A stretch of DNA of 64,000 nucleotides, taken from contig NC_079208.1 of NCBI RefSeq assembly GCF_026745355.1, positions 47,259,577 to 47,323,576 on the forward strand, in the 5' to 3' direction. This document shows, piece after piece, positions 1 through 10,329 of this stretch (position 1 is its first letter; the number at the start of each line of letters is the position of its first letter). A model generated the notes under the pieces. That model saw only the letters and a program-made list of their open reading frames with translations. It did not search any database and had not been told where the DNA came from. The position numbers and the translations under genes are program-made. The DNA comes from Beta vulgaris subsp. vulgaris (taxonomy: Eukaryota > Streptophyta > Magnoliopsida > Caryophyllales > Amaranthaceae).

Positions 1-1316
1 TATAGGTATTTCATGATGCATTTAGGTTGCATTTTAGGATCATTTAGTTGCATTCTTAGTCCATAATTGCATATAGTTACTTAAGTTGAGAAGATATCAC
101 TCTGTGTGTGTTTTCGGTGTTTTTGATAGTTTTCAGGTATTGAGAACACAATTGGAGTATTATTGGACAAGCTTAAGCATGAGAAGCATCTAGGAAGGAG
201 CTAAGTCAAATGAGAAGTCCAAAGGGCATCTTCGAGTCGGATTGCAACCAAACATAGCGGAAACATATTAAAAGAAGTATGGAAATTGAGTCATGTGCAC
301 TCTTTTGATCATAACTCATTATCCAGAGATCGGAATTTAGTGATTCCAGTGGGGTTGGAAACTAGACTTGAAGAGCTTTCCAACGTATATTACATGCCCC
401 GATACGACTTCTAGTTTGCAGATATGGTCTTTAAGTTGACGCTGTTTTGCAGCCGAAAACCCCGGCCGCGGTTATTCCGGGTTTCCTAGTCGAATAAGGC
501 TTTATCTTTTGACGAATTAGACTCTATTTTTCTAGTTGTTTTAGGAAATAGAAAGGTATAAAGACTCAAGGGAATATTATTATTTCCTATCTTATTTTCT
601 ATTTTGTTTTTCCATCATTAATTCATTAAAGATTAGAACTCTTTTTCTCTCAATTAGTGAAGAACCCTAGTTTTGCTTTTTCCCACATTACATTGAATTT
701 TCAATAGAAGCTTTGATTTTTGCAAGATTGGTTCTACAATTGGTATTATTTCTTTTCTCTTCTTTATTCATTTCATGTTTGCTTATTTAATTATGAATAT
801 GTTTTCCCCAATTATGATTGAGTAGTCTATTTCTAGGGTTTAGGGGATCCATGATCAATTAGGAAGGGATGTTTATTAAAGTATTGATTTTTATTGATGC
901 ATGTTGATTCCTATTGAATGTTTTTATTTCTATTCAATCCAATTTGGCCAGATTTGATTGTTATAGTGTTGCAATATTAGGTTATGCGCCGAGAGGTATA
1001 AACTTGATATTAAGGCTAGTTTCAATAGGTAGAGTTGGTATTAATAAATTGCGAGAGCCTGTTAATACGTTCTATGTTGATTTAGACTTGAGAGAGCGAA
1101 TCAATCTATTTAACTGCATTATTAATTGTTGACTTTTGTATTTTATCCCGAAATATTGATCATTGGTGAACCTATGCCTAGACTTTTTATTATTGATAAT
1201 TCTTTTTAGTTTAATTACTCACAAACACTCGTTCCTATACTCTAGATTTGACTGACAATTAGGAAGAAAACTGTTTCTCCGTGGATTCAAACCTATGCTC
1301 TAGACTATTATAGATA
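1..1316 (+). mobile_element. Gypsy LTR-like sequence (Athila-like 3' end)
   Basis: No credible gene is seen; the only ORF (914-1132) has no family likeness. The last ~130 bases run 'gactgacaattaggaag' and then 'tctccgtggattcaaac', which resembles the 3' end of plant Athila/Tat-type Gypsy LTRs as I know them. The AT-rich body with a CCGGCCGCGG island near 470 also fits an LTR or untranslated retroelement region. The left edge lies outside the window. Assignment is by resemblance only. No primer-binding site follows; the sequence runs straight into the pyrimidine tract. Confidence 0.35.
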
Positions 1317-4300
1317 ATTCTCCCCTCTCTCCCCCCTCCTCTTTCCATCCCCCGTCCCACCTCTCCCCTTCCCACCTCCTGCCTCCCCCCCCTCTCTCTC
1401 TCTCTCTCTCTCCCTACCCACCTCCACCACCCTCTCTCCTCCCTGTCCCCTCTCTCCCCTTTCTCTCCCATCCCCTCTCCCCTCCACCTCTCTCTCCTCC
1501 CCGTCCCCACCTCTCCTCCCTCCCCCGCCCTCACCTTTCCCTCCCCTTCCCACCTCCTGCCTCCCCCTCTCTCCTCTGTACCCACCTCCACCCCTCTATC
1601 CTTCTCTCCCTCCCCCTCCCACCTCTCCCTCTCTCTCCCCTTCCCACCTCCTGCCTCCCCCCCCTCTCTCTCTCTCTCTCTCTCCCTACCCCACCTCCAA
1701 ACCCTTTCTCCCTCCCTTTCCTATCCCCATCCCCTCCCCCTCTCTCTCCCCCCAGCTCCCCTCCCCGCGCCCCTCTCCCTCCCTCCCCGCTCCCGCCCCA
1801 CCTCTCCTCCGTACCTCCACCCCTCTCTCCGTTCTCTCCCTCCCCCGTCCCATACCTCTCTCTCCCTTCCCACTCCTGCCTCCCCCTCTCTCTCTCCCTA
1901 CCCACCTCCATCACCCTCTCTCCCTCCTCCTCCCCATCCTCCTCCCCCTCTCTCTCCCCCAGCTCCTTTCCCCCGTCCCCACCTCTCCCCTCTCTCCTCC
2001 CATCTCCCTCCCCGTCCTCACCTCTCCCTCTCCCTCTCCCCTCCCCCACTCTCCTCCCCTTCCACCTCCTGCTCCCCTCTCTCCCTCCGTACCCCACCTC
2101 CACACCCTTTCTCTACCCATCTCTCCTCCCGTTTCCACCTCTCCCTCTTCTTTCTACCCTTACCCCCACCCTGCCTCCCTCTCTCTCTCTCCCTACCCAC
2201 TCCATCACCCCTCTCTCCCCATCCCCTCCCCCTCTCTCTCCCCCAGCTCCCTCCCCGTCCCACTCTCCCTCTCTTCTCCCCACTCCCTCCCCGTCTCACT
2301 TCTTTCTCTCCCCCCCATCTCCCCTCCCCGTCCCACCTCCCCTCCCCCGTCTCACTCTCCCTCTCTCTCCCCCCATCTCCCCTCCCCCGTCCCACCTCCC
2401 TCCCCCGTCCTCACCTCTCCCTCTCTCTCCCCCCCATCTCCCCTCCCCGTCCCCACCTCCCCTCCCCCGTCCCACCTCTCCTCTCCCCTCCCCGCCCTAC
2501 CTCTCCCTCCCCTTCCCCCCTCTCTCCCTCCGTACAACCACCTCCACCCCTCTCTCCCTTCCTGCCCCCACATCCCCTTCTCTCCCCCTCCCCATCCTGC
2601 CTCCCCCTTTCTCCCTCCCTGCCCCACCTCCACCACCCTTTCTCTACCCCCATCTCTCCTCCCCGTTTCCACCTCTCCCTCTTCTTTCTCCCCTTCCACT
2701 CCTCCCTACCCCACCTCCACCACCCCTCTCTCCCTCCCTGTCCCCCTCTCTCCACCTCTCTCTCCCCGTCCCACCTCTTCCTCTCCCTTCCTCTCTCTCC
2801 CTTCCCACCTCCTGCCTCCCCTCTCTCTCCCCTTCCTCTCCCCATCCCCCTACCCCACCTCCACCCCTCTCTCTCCCATCCCCTCCTCCTGCCTCCCCCT
2901 TTCTCCCTCCTGCCTCCCACCTCCACTTCTCCCTCTCCCCTTCCCACCTCCTGCCTCCCACCTCACTCCCTCCTTACCCCCACCTCCACCACCCCTCTCT
3001 TCCCCACCTCCGCCTTTTCTCCCCCTCCTCTCCCATCCCCTCCCCTTTTCTCTCCCCCTCTCACCCACCTCCACCTCTCTCTCCCCCCTCCACCTCTCTC
3101 TCCCCCTCCTCACCTCCACCCCTCCTCTCCCCATCCCCTCCCCTCTCTCCCCCTCTCACCTCCACCCTCTCTCCCCCTCACCTCCACTCTCTCTCCCCCT
3201 CTCACCTCACACCTCTCTCTCCCCCATCTCCCTCCCCGTCCGCACCTCTCCCTCTCTTCTCCCTTCTCTCCCTTCCACTCCTGCCTCCCCCCTCCTCTCT
3301 CTGTCCCTACACCACCTCTCCTCTCTGTCCCCTCTCTCTCCCCCTTTCAATCCCCCTCTCTCCCCATCTCCCTCCCCGTCCCACCTTTCCCCTCCCCCAC
3401 CCTACCTCTCCTCCCTCCCCACCCCACCCACCCACCCCACCTCCTGCCTCCCCCCTTTCTCCTCCGTACCCCACTCCACCCCTCTCTCCATTCTCTCCCT
3501 CCACGTCCACATCTCCCTCTCTCTCCCTACCCCCACCTCCACCACCTTCTCTCCCTCCTGTCCCAACCTCCACCACCCTCTCTCCTCCATCCCCCTCTCT
3601 CTCCCGCCCCACCACTCCCCCCCTCTCTCTCCCCGCCCACCTCTCCTCACCTCCCCCGTCCCCACCTCTCCCTCTCTCTCCCCTTCCCACCTCCACCACC
3701 CCTCTCTCGCCTCCTTGCCCCTCTCTCCCCCTTCTCTCCCCTCCCCCGTCCCCACTCTCTCCCTCCTGCCCCTCCCCATCTCCCTCCCCGTCCCACCTCT
3801 CCCTCTCTCTCCCCCTCTCCCTTCCCCTCCCCCTCCCCCGCCACACCTCTCCCTCCTCTTCCCACCTCTGCTCCCCTCATCTTTCCCTCTGTACCCCACC
3901 TCCACCCCTCTCTCCCTTCCTGCCCCGCACATCCCCTTCTCTCCCCCCTCTCCCCTCCCCCTCCTGCCTCCCCCTTTTTCCCTCCCTGCCCCCATCTCCC
4001 CCTCTCTCCCCATCCCCTCCCCTTCTCTCTCCCCCATCTCTCTCCCGTCCCCACCTCTCCCTCTTCTTTCTCCCCTTCCCACCTCAGCCACCCTCTCTCC
4101 CTCCTGCCCCTCTCTCCCCATCTCCTCCCCATCTCCCTCCCTGTCCACCTCTCCCTCTCCTCTCCCCTTCCCACCTCTCTCTCTCCCCTTCCACCTCCTG
4201 CCTCCCCCTCTCTCCCTTCCTACCCCCACCTGACTCCCCTCTCTCCTCTGTACCCTCTCTCCTTCCTGCCGCACATCCCCCTTCTCTCCCTCCCCCCATC

Positions 4301-5673
4301 TCCCCTCCCTTTCCCACCTCTCCCTCTCCCTCTCCCCTTCCCACTCTCCTCTCCCCTTCCACCTCCTGCCTCCCCCTCTCTCCCTCCTACCCCCACCTCA
4401 ACCACCCCTCTCTCCCTCCTGCCCCTATCCTCTCCCATCCCCTCCCTCCCTGTCCCACCTCTCCTCTCCTCTCCTCCTTCCCCACCTCTCTCTCCCTCCC
4501 CTTCCACCTCCTACCTCCTGTCCCCCTCCGTCCCCCACCCCCTCCCCCTTTCTCCCCATCTCCCTCCTCCCCCATCTCCCCTCCCCGTCCCACCTCTCCC
4601 CTCCTCCCCTACCCACTCCCCTTTTTCCCTCCCTTCTCCCTCCCTGCCCCCACCTCCCCTTCTCTCTCCCATCTCTCCTCCCGTCCCACCTCTTCCTTTT
4701 CTTTCTCCCCTTCCACCTCTTGCTCCCCCTTCCTCTCTCCCCTAACCCACTCCACCACCCCTCTCCCCCATCCTCTCCCATCCCTCCCCCATCTCCCCTC
4801 CTTCCCCACCTCTCCCTCTCCCTCTCCCTCCCCCGTCCCCATCTCCCTCTCCCTCCCTTCCCACCTACTCCTGCCCCCTCTCTTCGCCCTCCGTACCCCC
4901 TATCTCCCCCTCATCTCCCTACCCCCTCCCCCGTCCTCTCTCTCCCCCTCCCCCCTCCCGTCCCCACCTCTCTCTCCCTCTCCCTCTCTTTCCCTCTCCT
5001 CCTCTCTCCTCCCTACCCCATCTCCACCACCCTTTCTTCCCTCCTCTCTCCTCCCTTCCCCCACCTCCCCTCCTCCTACCCCTCTCCCCACTCCCCGTCC
5101 CACCTCTCCTCTCCCTCCCCCATCCACTTATCCTCTCCCTCTCTCTCCCCTCTCCTCCTCTCTCTCCCTTCCCACCTCTGCCTCCCCCCTCTCCCTCCCT
5201 ACCCCACCTCCACCACCCTCTCTTCCCCCCTCTCTCCTCCTTGCCCCCACCTCCCCCTCCTTTCTCTCCCACCTCCTGCCTTCCTCTCTCTATCCCCCCC
5301 CTCTCTCCTCCTGCCTCCCCCCTTTCTCCCCTCCATCTGCCCCCACCCCTCTCTCCCTCCCTGCCCTACCTCCACCCTTCTCTCCCCATCTCTCCCTCCC
5401 TTCCCCCACCTCCACCCCTTCTCTCCCCATCTCTCCCTCCCTTCCCCCACCTCCACCCCTTCTCTCCCCATCCCCTCCTTCCCCAACCCCACCTCCCCCC
5501 TCTCTCTCCCTTCCCACCTCCCCCCTCGCTTCCTCCCTGTCCTCTCTCTCTCCCCTCTCTCCTACCTTCCCCTCTTCCCCAATCCCGCCCCCTATCTCCC
5601 TTTCCCACCTCTCTCTCCCCTCTCTCCTACCCTTTCTTCTTTATCTCCCTTCTCTGCTTCCCTTCCCCCGCCC
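1317..5673. repeat. 4.36-kb polypyrimidine (C/T) tract, degenerate tandem modules
   Basis: The plus strand is almost only C and T for about 4.36 kb, with scattered A and G that recur inside short modules. One module, 'cttcccacctcctgcctccc', returns near 1368, 1547 and 1640 and in degraded form later; others are 'cctccccgtcccacctct' and 'taccccacctccacc'. Runs of CT dinucleotides separate them. The tract is therefore an expanded, degenerate higher-order array rather than a plain microsatellite. Long minus-strand frames (up to 290 codons, all Gly/Arg/Glu) are composition artefacts. Both borders are abrupt, falling into ordinary AT-rich DNA. Such mirror-like homopurine/homopyrimidine DNA can form triplexes in general; that is not shown here. 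Confidence 0.95.
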
Positions 5674-8377
5674 TACCTTCTCGTAATTAATGACAAAATT
5701 AAAATCATATATAATATAAAAGTTAGAGATGAGCCCTCTGACCATACATGGCACAAGAATTAAAGCTATCCTTTAACTTTGAAGGAGAGGACACGAAAGT
5801 TAGAGCAAGAAACAATTAATGAAAAATTTGGATCTGAGACTGCAGAAGGATGAGCGGCGCCAATTTGTCAAGTAAATGAAGTTGAAGAAGTTTTAAAGTC
5901 CACAAACTTTATGACTGGAGCCTCTTAATCTAAATTTCAGAGTTAATGTGACTAAAGAGGAACTTATTTATGACAAGTCTCTTATTAGGCAGGAATCAAA
6001 TAGGTAACCAAAAAAAAAAAAAAAAAGTTTACCCCCAAATAGGTAACTAATATTCAACATCAATACTAAAGCTCCTAATACATGCAATTTTCTAGCTGAA
6101 AAAAACCTGGTATGACAAAATGAGCTTGCATTTCATATCATATGAGAAAATTTACATTTTCAGCAGAAGCTCTGTTGACAGCACGGTATCATGCCAGCCT
6201 CTTTAAAAAAAGGTTCAACACAGTGAACATTTTACCTCTGATTTTGAAGGAGATGTTCTTCACAAAATCATAAAACAATCAAGATACCAAAGGTTAGATG
6301 ACTCTCTCACACAGTTAATGGAAAAAATTTACCCGTCCAACTGCATTTGTTCCTTAAAATTGGGCCTGGGCGTTACTAGTGTACTTCCCTCATTTGCACT
6401 GGAACCTGACAAGATAAACATATATAAAAAGCGCAGATAACCTCCTTCTTGAGTAAAACAGAATATAATATGCATCTCACCTTTTAGAGTTGATTGATCA
6501 GAATATCATTCATGCAACATTATCAATTTATACTCCTTTTCTATAAGATCCATATAAGCAGAAAATGCGCATATAAATGTTCCAAGACAGATGATGAAAT
6601 ATGAAAGTTAAAGCACCTTCTTGACATACTCACCTCAACTTTGAGAAATTGTGTGAATCAAAAAACATAAGCAAGGAAGAAATACTCACCTCAACTTTGA
6701 GAAATTGTGTGAATCCTTGATTTTTGCAAATCAGACAAGAGCTCGATGATCTTTGATGCAGCATATGTATCAAGTCAAAAGTGTGAACCAACAATAACTC
6801 AGCAAAAGAAAAAATGAGTAATAGTAATCATGCATATAAGAATAAAGTTTACATTTTTCTAATTAGAGATATTTTAACTGGTATATCTTATTTACTTGCT
6901 CCTCTCCATACAAATATATACTATCTTCTATTTTCAGATGCCCCAGCAAACATTAATAATGTTTTGATTGACTACATAATATTGTGCTAATCATTTTAAT
7001 TTTTCCAACCCAATACATTACTTCTTGTGTTCTTAATTCGTGTGTTCATTCAACGAGGAACTTCCATCTAAGATAAAAGGAATTAAATTGTAACTTCAAA
7101 GGAAAAAGCATATAGTATCCAACTTACCATTGAGTTAAAAATACACGAATAGGCTAATTAATTGCAAATTTTCTCGTTAAAATAATCATGTAAATGGATT
7201 TGTTTATTAATTTATCATCACACAAATGATCAACCCAAAATTTAACCCTATTGAACATAAAATAATCATGTAGGAAACCAGATATCCTACCATTTTTAGG
7301 GTGTTGAAGGGATTTGTTTAGAGATCGTCGGAGTTTTCGGCAATAGCGACACGAATCTTGATCCGACGCCATTTTTGAGAAGTTGAAATTTTCGATGATG
7401 ATTGGGGGTTTGGGTTTTTCGACGCCATTTTTGAGGATTTATGGGGTAAAATTATCGAATTGATTAGAGAAACCATAGAAATTTAAAGATTTTTTTTTTG
7501 AATTTTCTCTTTCCTTAACTTTGATCTGGTTTGAAGGTAGTTTAGATAGAGTGAGAAAGGAAGTCAAACAGGTAAGAGGGGAGAAGATTGTGACGTTGAG
7601 GAGAGAGATTGTGACGTTGTACAGCTGTAGAGAAACTAGCCGTTAGAGTTAGAGGTATAACGGTCATTAAAAACTAGGGGATAATTATGGATAAATTTTC
7701 TGTCTCCTTTGTTTTGTTTAGGAAGGATTTTATTTTAAGTACTAAACAAATGAACAACTAATGAATTGCTTTTTTGATGCAAATGAAGGACAACTTTAAC
7801 TATTATTATATTCATTTCTCTGTCTTATTAAAATTTTTTCCATTTCATTTATACTAATTATATCAAACCCTCCCTTAATAGTTGTTTGGTATTTAGTGGA
7901 GTGGAATCAATTGAGAGATTTATGATTAAGGAAGGAAAGGTAATTTGTTTCTATTAGTTTGAGAAGGGTAACGAATTGGGGATTATGTTTTCCTACAAAA
8001 ACGGTATTTCTTACTTAACTCTCATACCAAACATTTAAAAATGAAGACGCTTATTCATTTGTTTCTAACATCAAATTTTCCCATACCAAACACCCTCTTA
8101 GAATGAATTGTATTTAATAGTTATTAAATCTAATGTCGTGAAGTTACCGAGAGCCGAATGAATTGTATACATGGACCGATATGCATTAGAATCTAGAAGG
8201 AACAGTTTAATTATGTGCTAATAAGATCAATATTTTTTCATTACTATGATCATAATACTTGTCATTATTAAAGCACCTTCTTGACAAAATAATAATACTT
8301 CTTGCGTTCATAATATAGTTTTCAATTTTTATTTTAGATAGGAATTAAGGTAAGCCAAACATAAAATAATAACAATA
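5674..8377. other. Unassigned 2.7-kb region with minus-strand exon-like pieces
   Basis: No gene can be established. On the minus strand 7372 opens a reading frame beginning MASDQDSCRYCRKLRRSL in good context (AAAAATGGCG), with possible GT donors soon after. Near 6690-6760 a segment ends in a strong donor (GAG|GTGAGTA), and near 6345-6402 a segment lies between TTGTCAG and GGGTAAAT. I could not join them into one open frame, so this may be a decayed gene or one with missing exons. A 17-base string (aaagcaccttcttgaca) occurs near 6610 and again near 8270. The rest is AT-rich without recognisable signals. Confidence 0.3.
6626..6737. repeat. 56-bp tandem duplication covering a splice-donor-like site
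   Basis: The string starting atactcacctcaactttgag occurs at 6626 and again at 6682, 56 bp apart. Read on the minus strand each copy carries AAAGTTGAG|GTGAGTAT, a near-consensus 5' splice site. The duplication therefore doubles a possible exon end. Confidence 0.85.
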
Positions 8378-8435
8378 CGTATTGTGTCGGACTCGTCCGA
8401 TCATAATCTTGGTCGGACGACTTTCAGGTGGTTCC

Positions 8436-8845
8436 AATTTTTTTTCAGGTAGTCTTCATTTTTTTTCAGGTGGTTCTAATATTTTTTCAGGTAGTCTTCA
8501 TTTTGTTTTCAGTTAGTCTTCTTTGTTTTTCAGTGGGTTTTTGTGCTTCAGTTAGACTTACTTGGGTTTCAGTTGGTCTTTATTCTTTTTCAAGTAGTCT
8601 ACATTTTTCTTCAGCTAGTCTTCATTTTGTTTCAGTTAGTCCACTATTTCTTTCAGTTGGCCCATTATTTCTTTCAGTTGGTCCAACTGAAAGAAAAGAA
8701 AGTCCAACTGAAAGAAAAGAAAGTCTAACTGAAAGAAAAGAAAGTCCAACTGAAAGAAAAGAAAGTCCAACTGAAAGAAAAGAAAGTCTAATTGAAAGAA
8801 AAGAAAGTCCAACTGAAAGAAAACAAAGTCCATCTGAAAAGAAAA
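8436..8845. repeat. Fold-back arms of 21-bp tandem units
   Basis: The left arm repeats a degenerate 21-bp unit (…ttcagttagtcttcatttt…) and the right arm repeats its near complement (gtccaactgaaagaaaagaaa). The arms meet at a perfect palindrome, ctttcagttgg-t-ccaactgaaag, at 8671-8693. A transcript or single strand could fold into a hairpin of up to about 160-200 bp. The frames running through the array (repeating VQLKEKK or ERKESPT) are by-products. Confidence 0.9.
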
Positions 8846-8850
8846 CAAAA

Positions 8851-9278
8851 CACTAACCTCTGCTTTCTCTCACTTTCTCCTTCTTCTTCATTCCTCTTAG
8901 CTGATACTCCATACTCATGTTCAGAACACCACCAGTCCACCACCATGTCGCCTCCAAGAACAACATCAGAAATCGTCAAAAATGGGAGAGGTTACTTAAA
9001 TCCATGATAATTAATACCATGTTTAATTTGTGAAAAGTTTTTTTAGGAGAGGAATGATTGGCGACACTAACCTCTGCTTTCTCTCACTTTCTCCTTCTTC
9101 TTCATTCCTCTTAGCTGATACTCCATACTCATGTTCAGAACACCACCAGTCCACCACCATGTCGCCTCCAAGAACAACATCAGAAATCGTCATAAATGGG
9201 AGAGGTTACTTAAATCCATGATAATTAATACCATGTTTAATTTGTGAAAATTTTTTTACGGAGAGGAATGATTGGCGG
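8851..9278. repeat. 214-bp direct tandem duplication
   Basis: The block beginning cactaacctctgctttctct at 8851 restarts at 9065, a 214-bp offset, with only a few differences along the whole unit. It lies directly inside the fold-back arm. Its first ~50 bp also occur (complemented) beside the arm of the relative at 33369-34455, so that part belongs to the element and the remainder to cargo. Confidence 0.9.
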
Positions 9279-9492
9279 CAAAGTGAAGAAGCTGACCAGA
9301 ACATTTGGGACAGTCTTCTACATGTTTGGGCACCATGTAATACATTAAGCAACTCTTGCAACCTGCCACTACTAAAGCTCTCTTTTCGATTGCTCGAACA
9401 TGAAGATGATTAATCAGTTGATGAATCTTCGCTATTATAGCAGTCACTCTCTTATTCTTCGTCTCCATCATCATAGGGATTTCTGGTTTCAA
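9256..9492 (-). pseudogene. Captured zinc-ribbon (GIR-like?) gene fragment
   Basis: The frame encodes a short basic helix-like stretch followed by a C-terminal pair of CxxC motifs (CKSCLMYYMV…CPKC, then QLLHF). This resembles the end of small plant proteins with a terminal Cys4 ribbon, such as GL2-interacting-repressor-like proteins; I recall the family only loosely. The frame is open from just after an in-frame TGA near 9515. It has no ATG at its start and lacks a normal N-terminus. Its 5' part lies in the 149-bp duplication, so a second copy of the start sequence sits next to it. It is cargo of fold-back element A and probably not a working gene, though the zinc-ribbon end is undamaged. Confidence 0.5.
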
Positions 9493-9733
9493 TAGACTGA
9501 GACTTGGGCTTCTTCATCGATGGGGAGAAGGAAGAGGAGGTAAGGTTAGTATGGGCACTGGTGGAAGAGGTCCGACGGAAAGTATATAGCAGTCACTCTC
9601 TTATTCTTCGTCTCCATCATCATAGGGATTTCTGGTTTCAATAGACTGGGACTTGGGCTTCTTCATCGATGGAGAGAAGGAAGAGGAGGTGAGGTTAGTA
9701 TGGGCACTGGTGGAAGATGTCCGACGGAAAGTA
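9436..9733. repeat. 149-bp direct tandem duplication
   Basis: The string tatagcagtcactctcttat starts at 9436 and again at 9585. The 149-bp unit includes the 5' part of the captured gene fragment and ends next to the terminal palindrome, with few differences between the copies. Confidence 0.9.
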
Positions 9734-9763
9734 TTGGGTCAGACGGTCTGACCCAATACTTTC
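9727..9763. repeat. Terminal 18-bp-arm palindrome of fold-back element A
   Basis: The sequence gaaagtattgggtcagac, one spacer base, then its exact complement gtctgacccaatactttc. It forms the right tip of the element. The relative at 33369 has the same palindrome with arms shortened to about 12 bp by mutation. Confidence 0.9.
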
Positions 9764-9789
9764 ACAAATAATAAACAATTAATACAATG

Positions 9790-10270
9790 TTATGGGGGAA
9801 ATAAAAATTTTAGAAAAGCTAATGAAGAGTATTGGCCTAAAGAGCATTAAGTGTATGAACAACGCAATTTTGGGTTTAATAAACAAAGAAAAAACTAGTT
9901 TCAAGGTTTCAGACCTATTAGTCTTTGTTCTACTATTTATAAGATTATTTCTAAAATTATGGTCAATAGGTTAAAAAGTTATTATTGGTAAGATTATTCA
10001 CCCACTATAGGGAGCTTTTGTCCTTGAAAGATTAATTCAAGATAATGTGCTCATACCACATGAAGTTTTTCATTCTTTTAGAAATAAAAAAAGGGCAAGA
10101 AGGATGGATAGCTTTGAAATTAGATATGGAGAAAACATATGATCGTTTAGAATAAGAGTTCATTTTTTATTACTTTTGAGAAATTGGCTTTCTGCTCTCG
10201 ATGGATAGAATGGCTACGACAATGTATTACTATTGTCTTTTTTTCTGTTTTAGTTAATTGTATTATCGAA
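9790..10270 (+). pseudogene. L1-type LINE reverse transcriptase relic
   Basis: Translating across frames gives the L1 RT core motif GFRPISLCSTIYKIISKIM near 9915-9975, then RLIQDNVLIPHEVFHSF near 10030-10080, then ALKLDMEKTYDRLE near 10110-10150. These are the 'FRPISL…', 'RLIQDN…HE' and 'LKLDMEKAYDR' blocks of plant L1 elements. Several stops and frameshifts interrupt it, and no 5' or 3' end or poly(A) is seen. It abuts a Copia relic. Confidence 0.7.
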
Positions 10271-10329
10271 GAAACTTTTTTCCTGTCAAGAGTAATTTGT
10301 CAAGTAGACCCTTTATCTCCTTAGTACAC

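Larger units (their letters stand above)
8378..9763. mobile_element. Fold-back transposon copy A with captured gene fragment
   Basis: The left end reads cgtattgtgtcggac and the right end, on the other strand, gaaagtattgggtcagac, so the tips share a TATTGnGTCnGAC core as terminal inverted repeats. Inside the left end is a long fold-back made of 21-bp repeats (8436-8845), followed by a 214-bp tandem duplication, a host gene fragment on the minus strand and a 149-bp tandem duplication. A relative lies inverted at 33369-34455: it shares the tips, the fold-back arms and about 50 bp next to the arm, but carries different cargo. No transposase is present, so it is non-autonomous. The superfamily is uncertain because no clean target duplication is visible. 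Confidence 0.75.

Noticed and set aside
1259..5763. Many long ORFs on both strands (up to 347 codons)
   Set aside because: They follow from a tract nearly free of A/G on one strand, which rarely forms stops; the proteins are only Gly/Arg/Glu or Pro/Ser/Leu runs.
8683..8845. CRISPR-like regular repeats
   Set aside because: There are no unique spacers between units and the DNA is plant nuclear; it is a plain tandem array.
8636..8856. Repeat proteins from the 21-bp units (and the same at 34002-34322)
   Set aside because: All three frames of a 21-bp tandem repeat stay open; the structure is a fold-back arm, not a coding gene.
8378..9763. Helitron assignment for the fold-back element because of its terminal hairpin
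   Set aside because: The 3' end lacks a CTRR terminus and both ends share inverted sequence, which Helitrons do not have.
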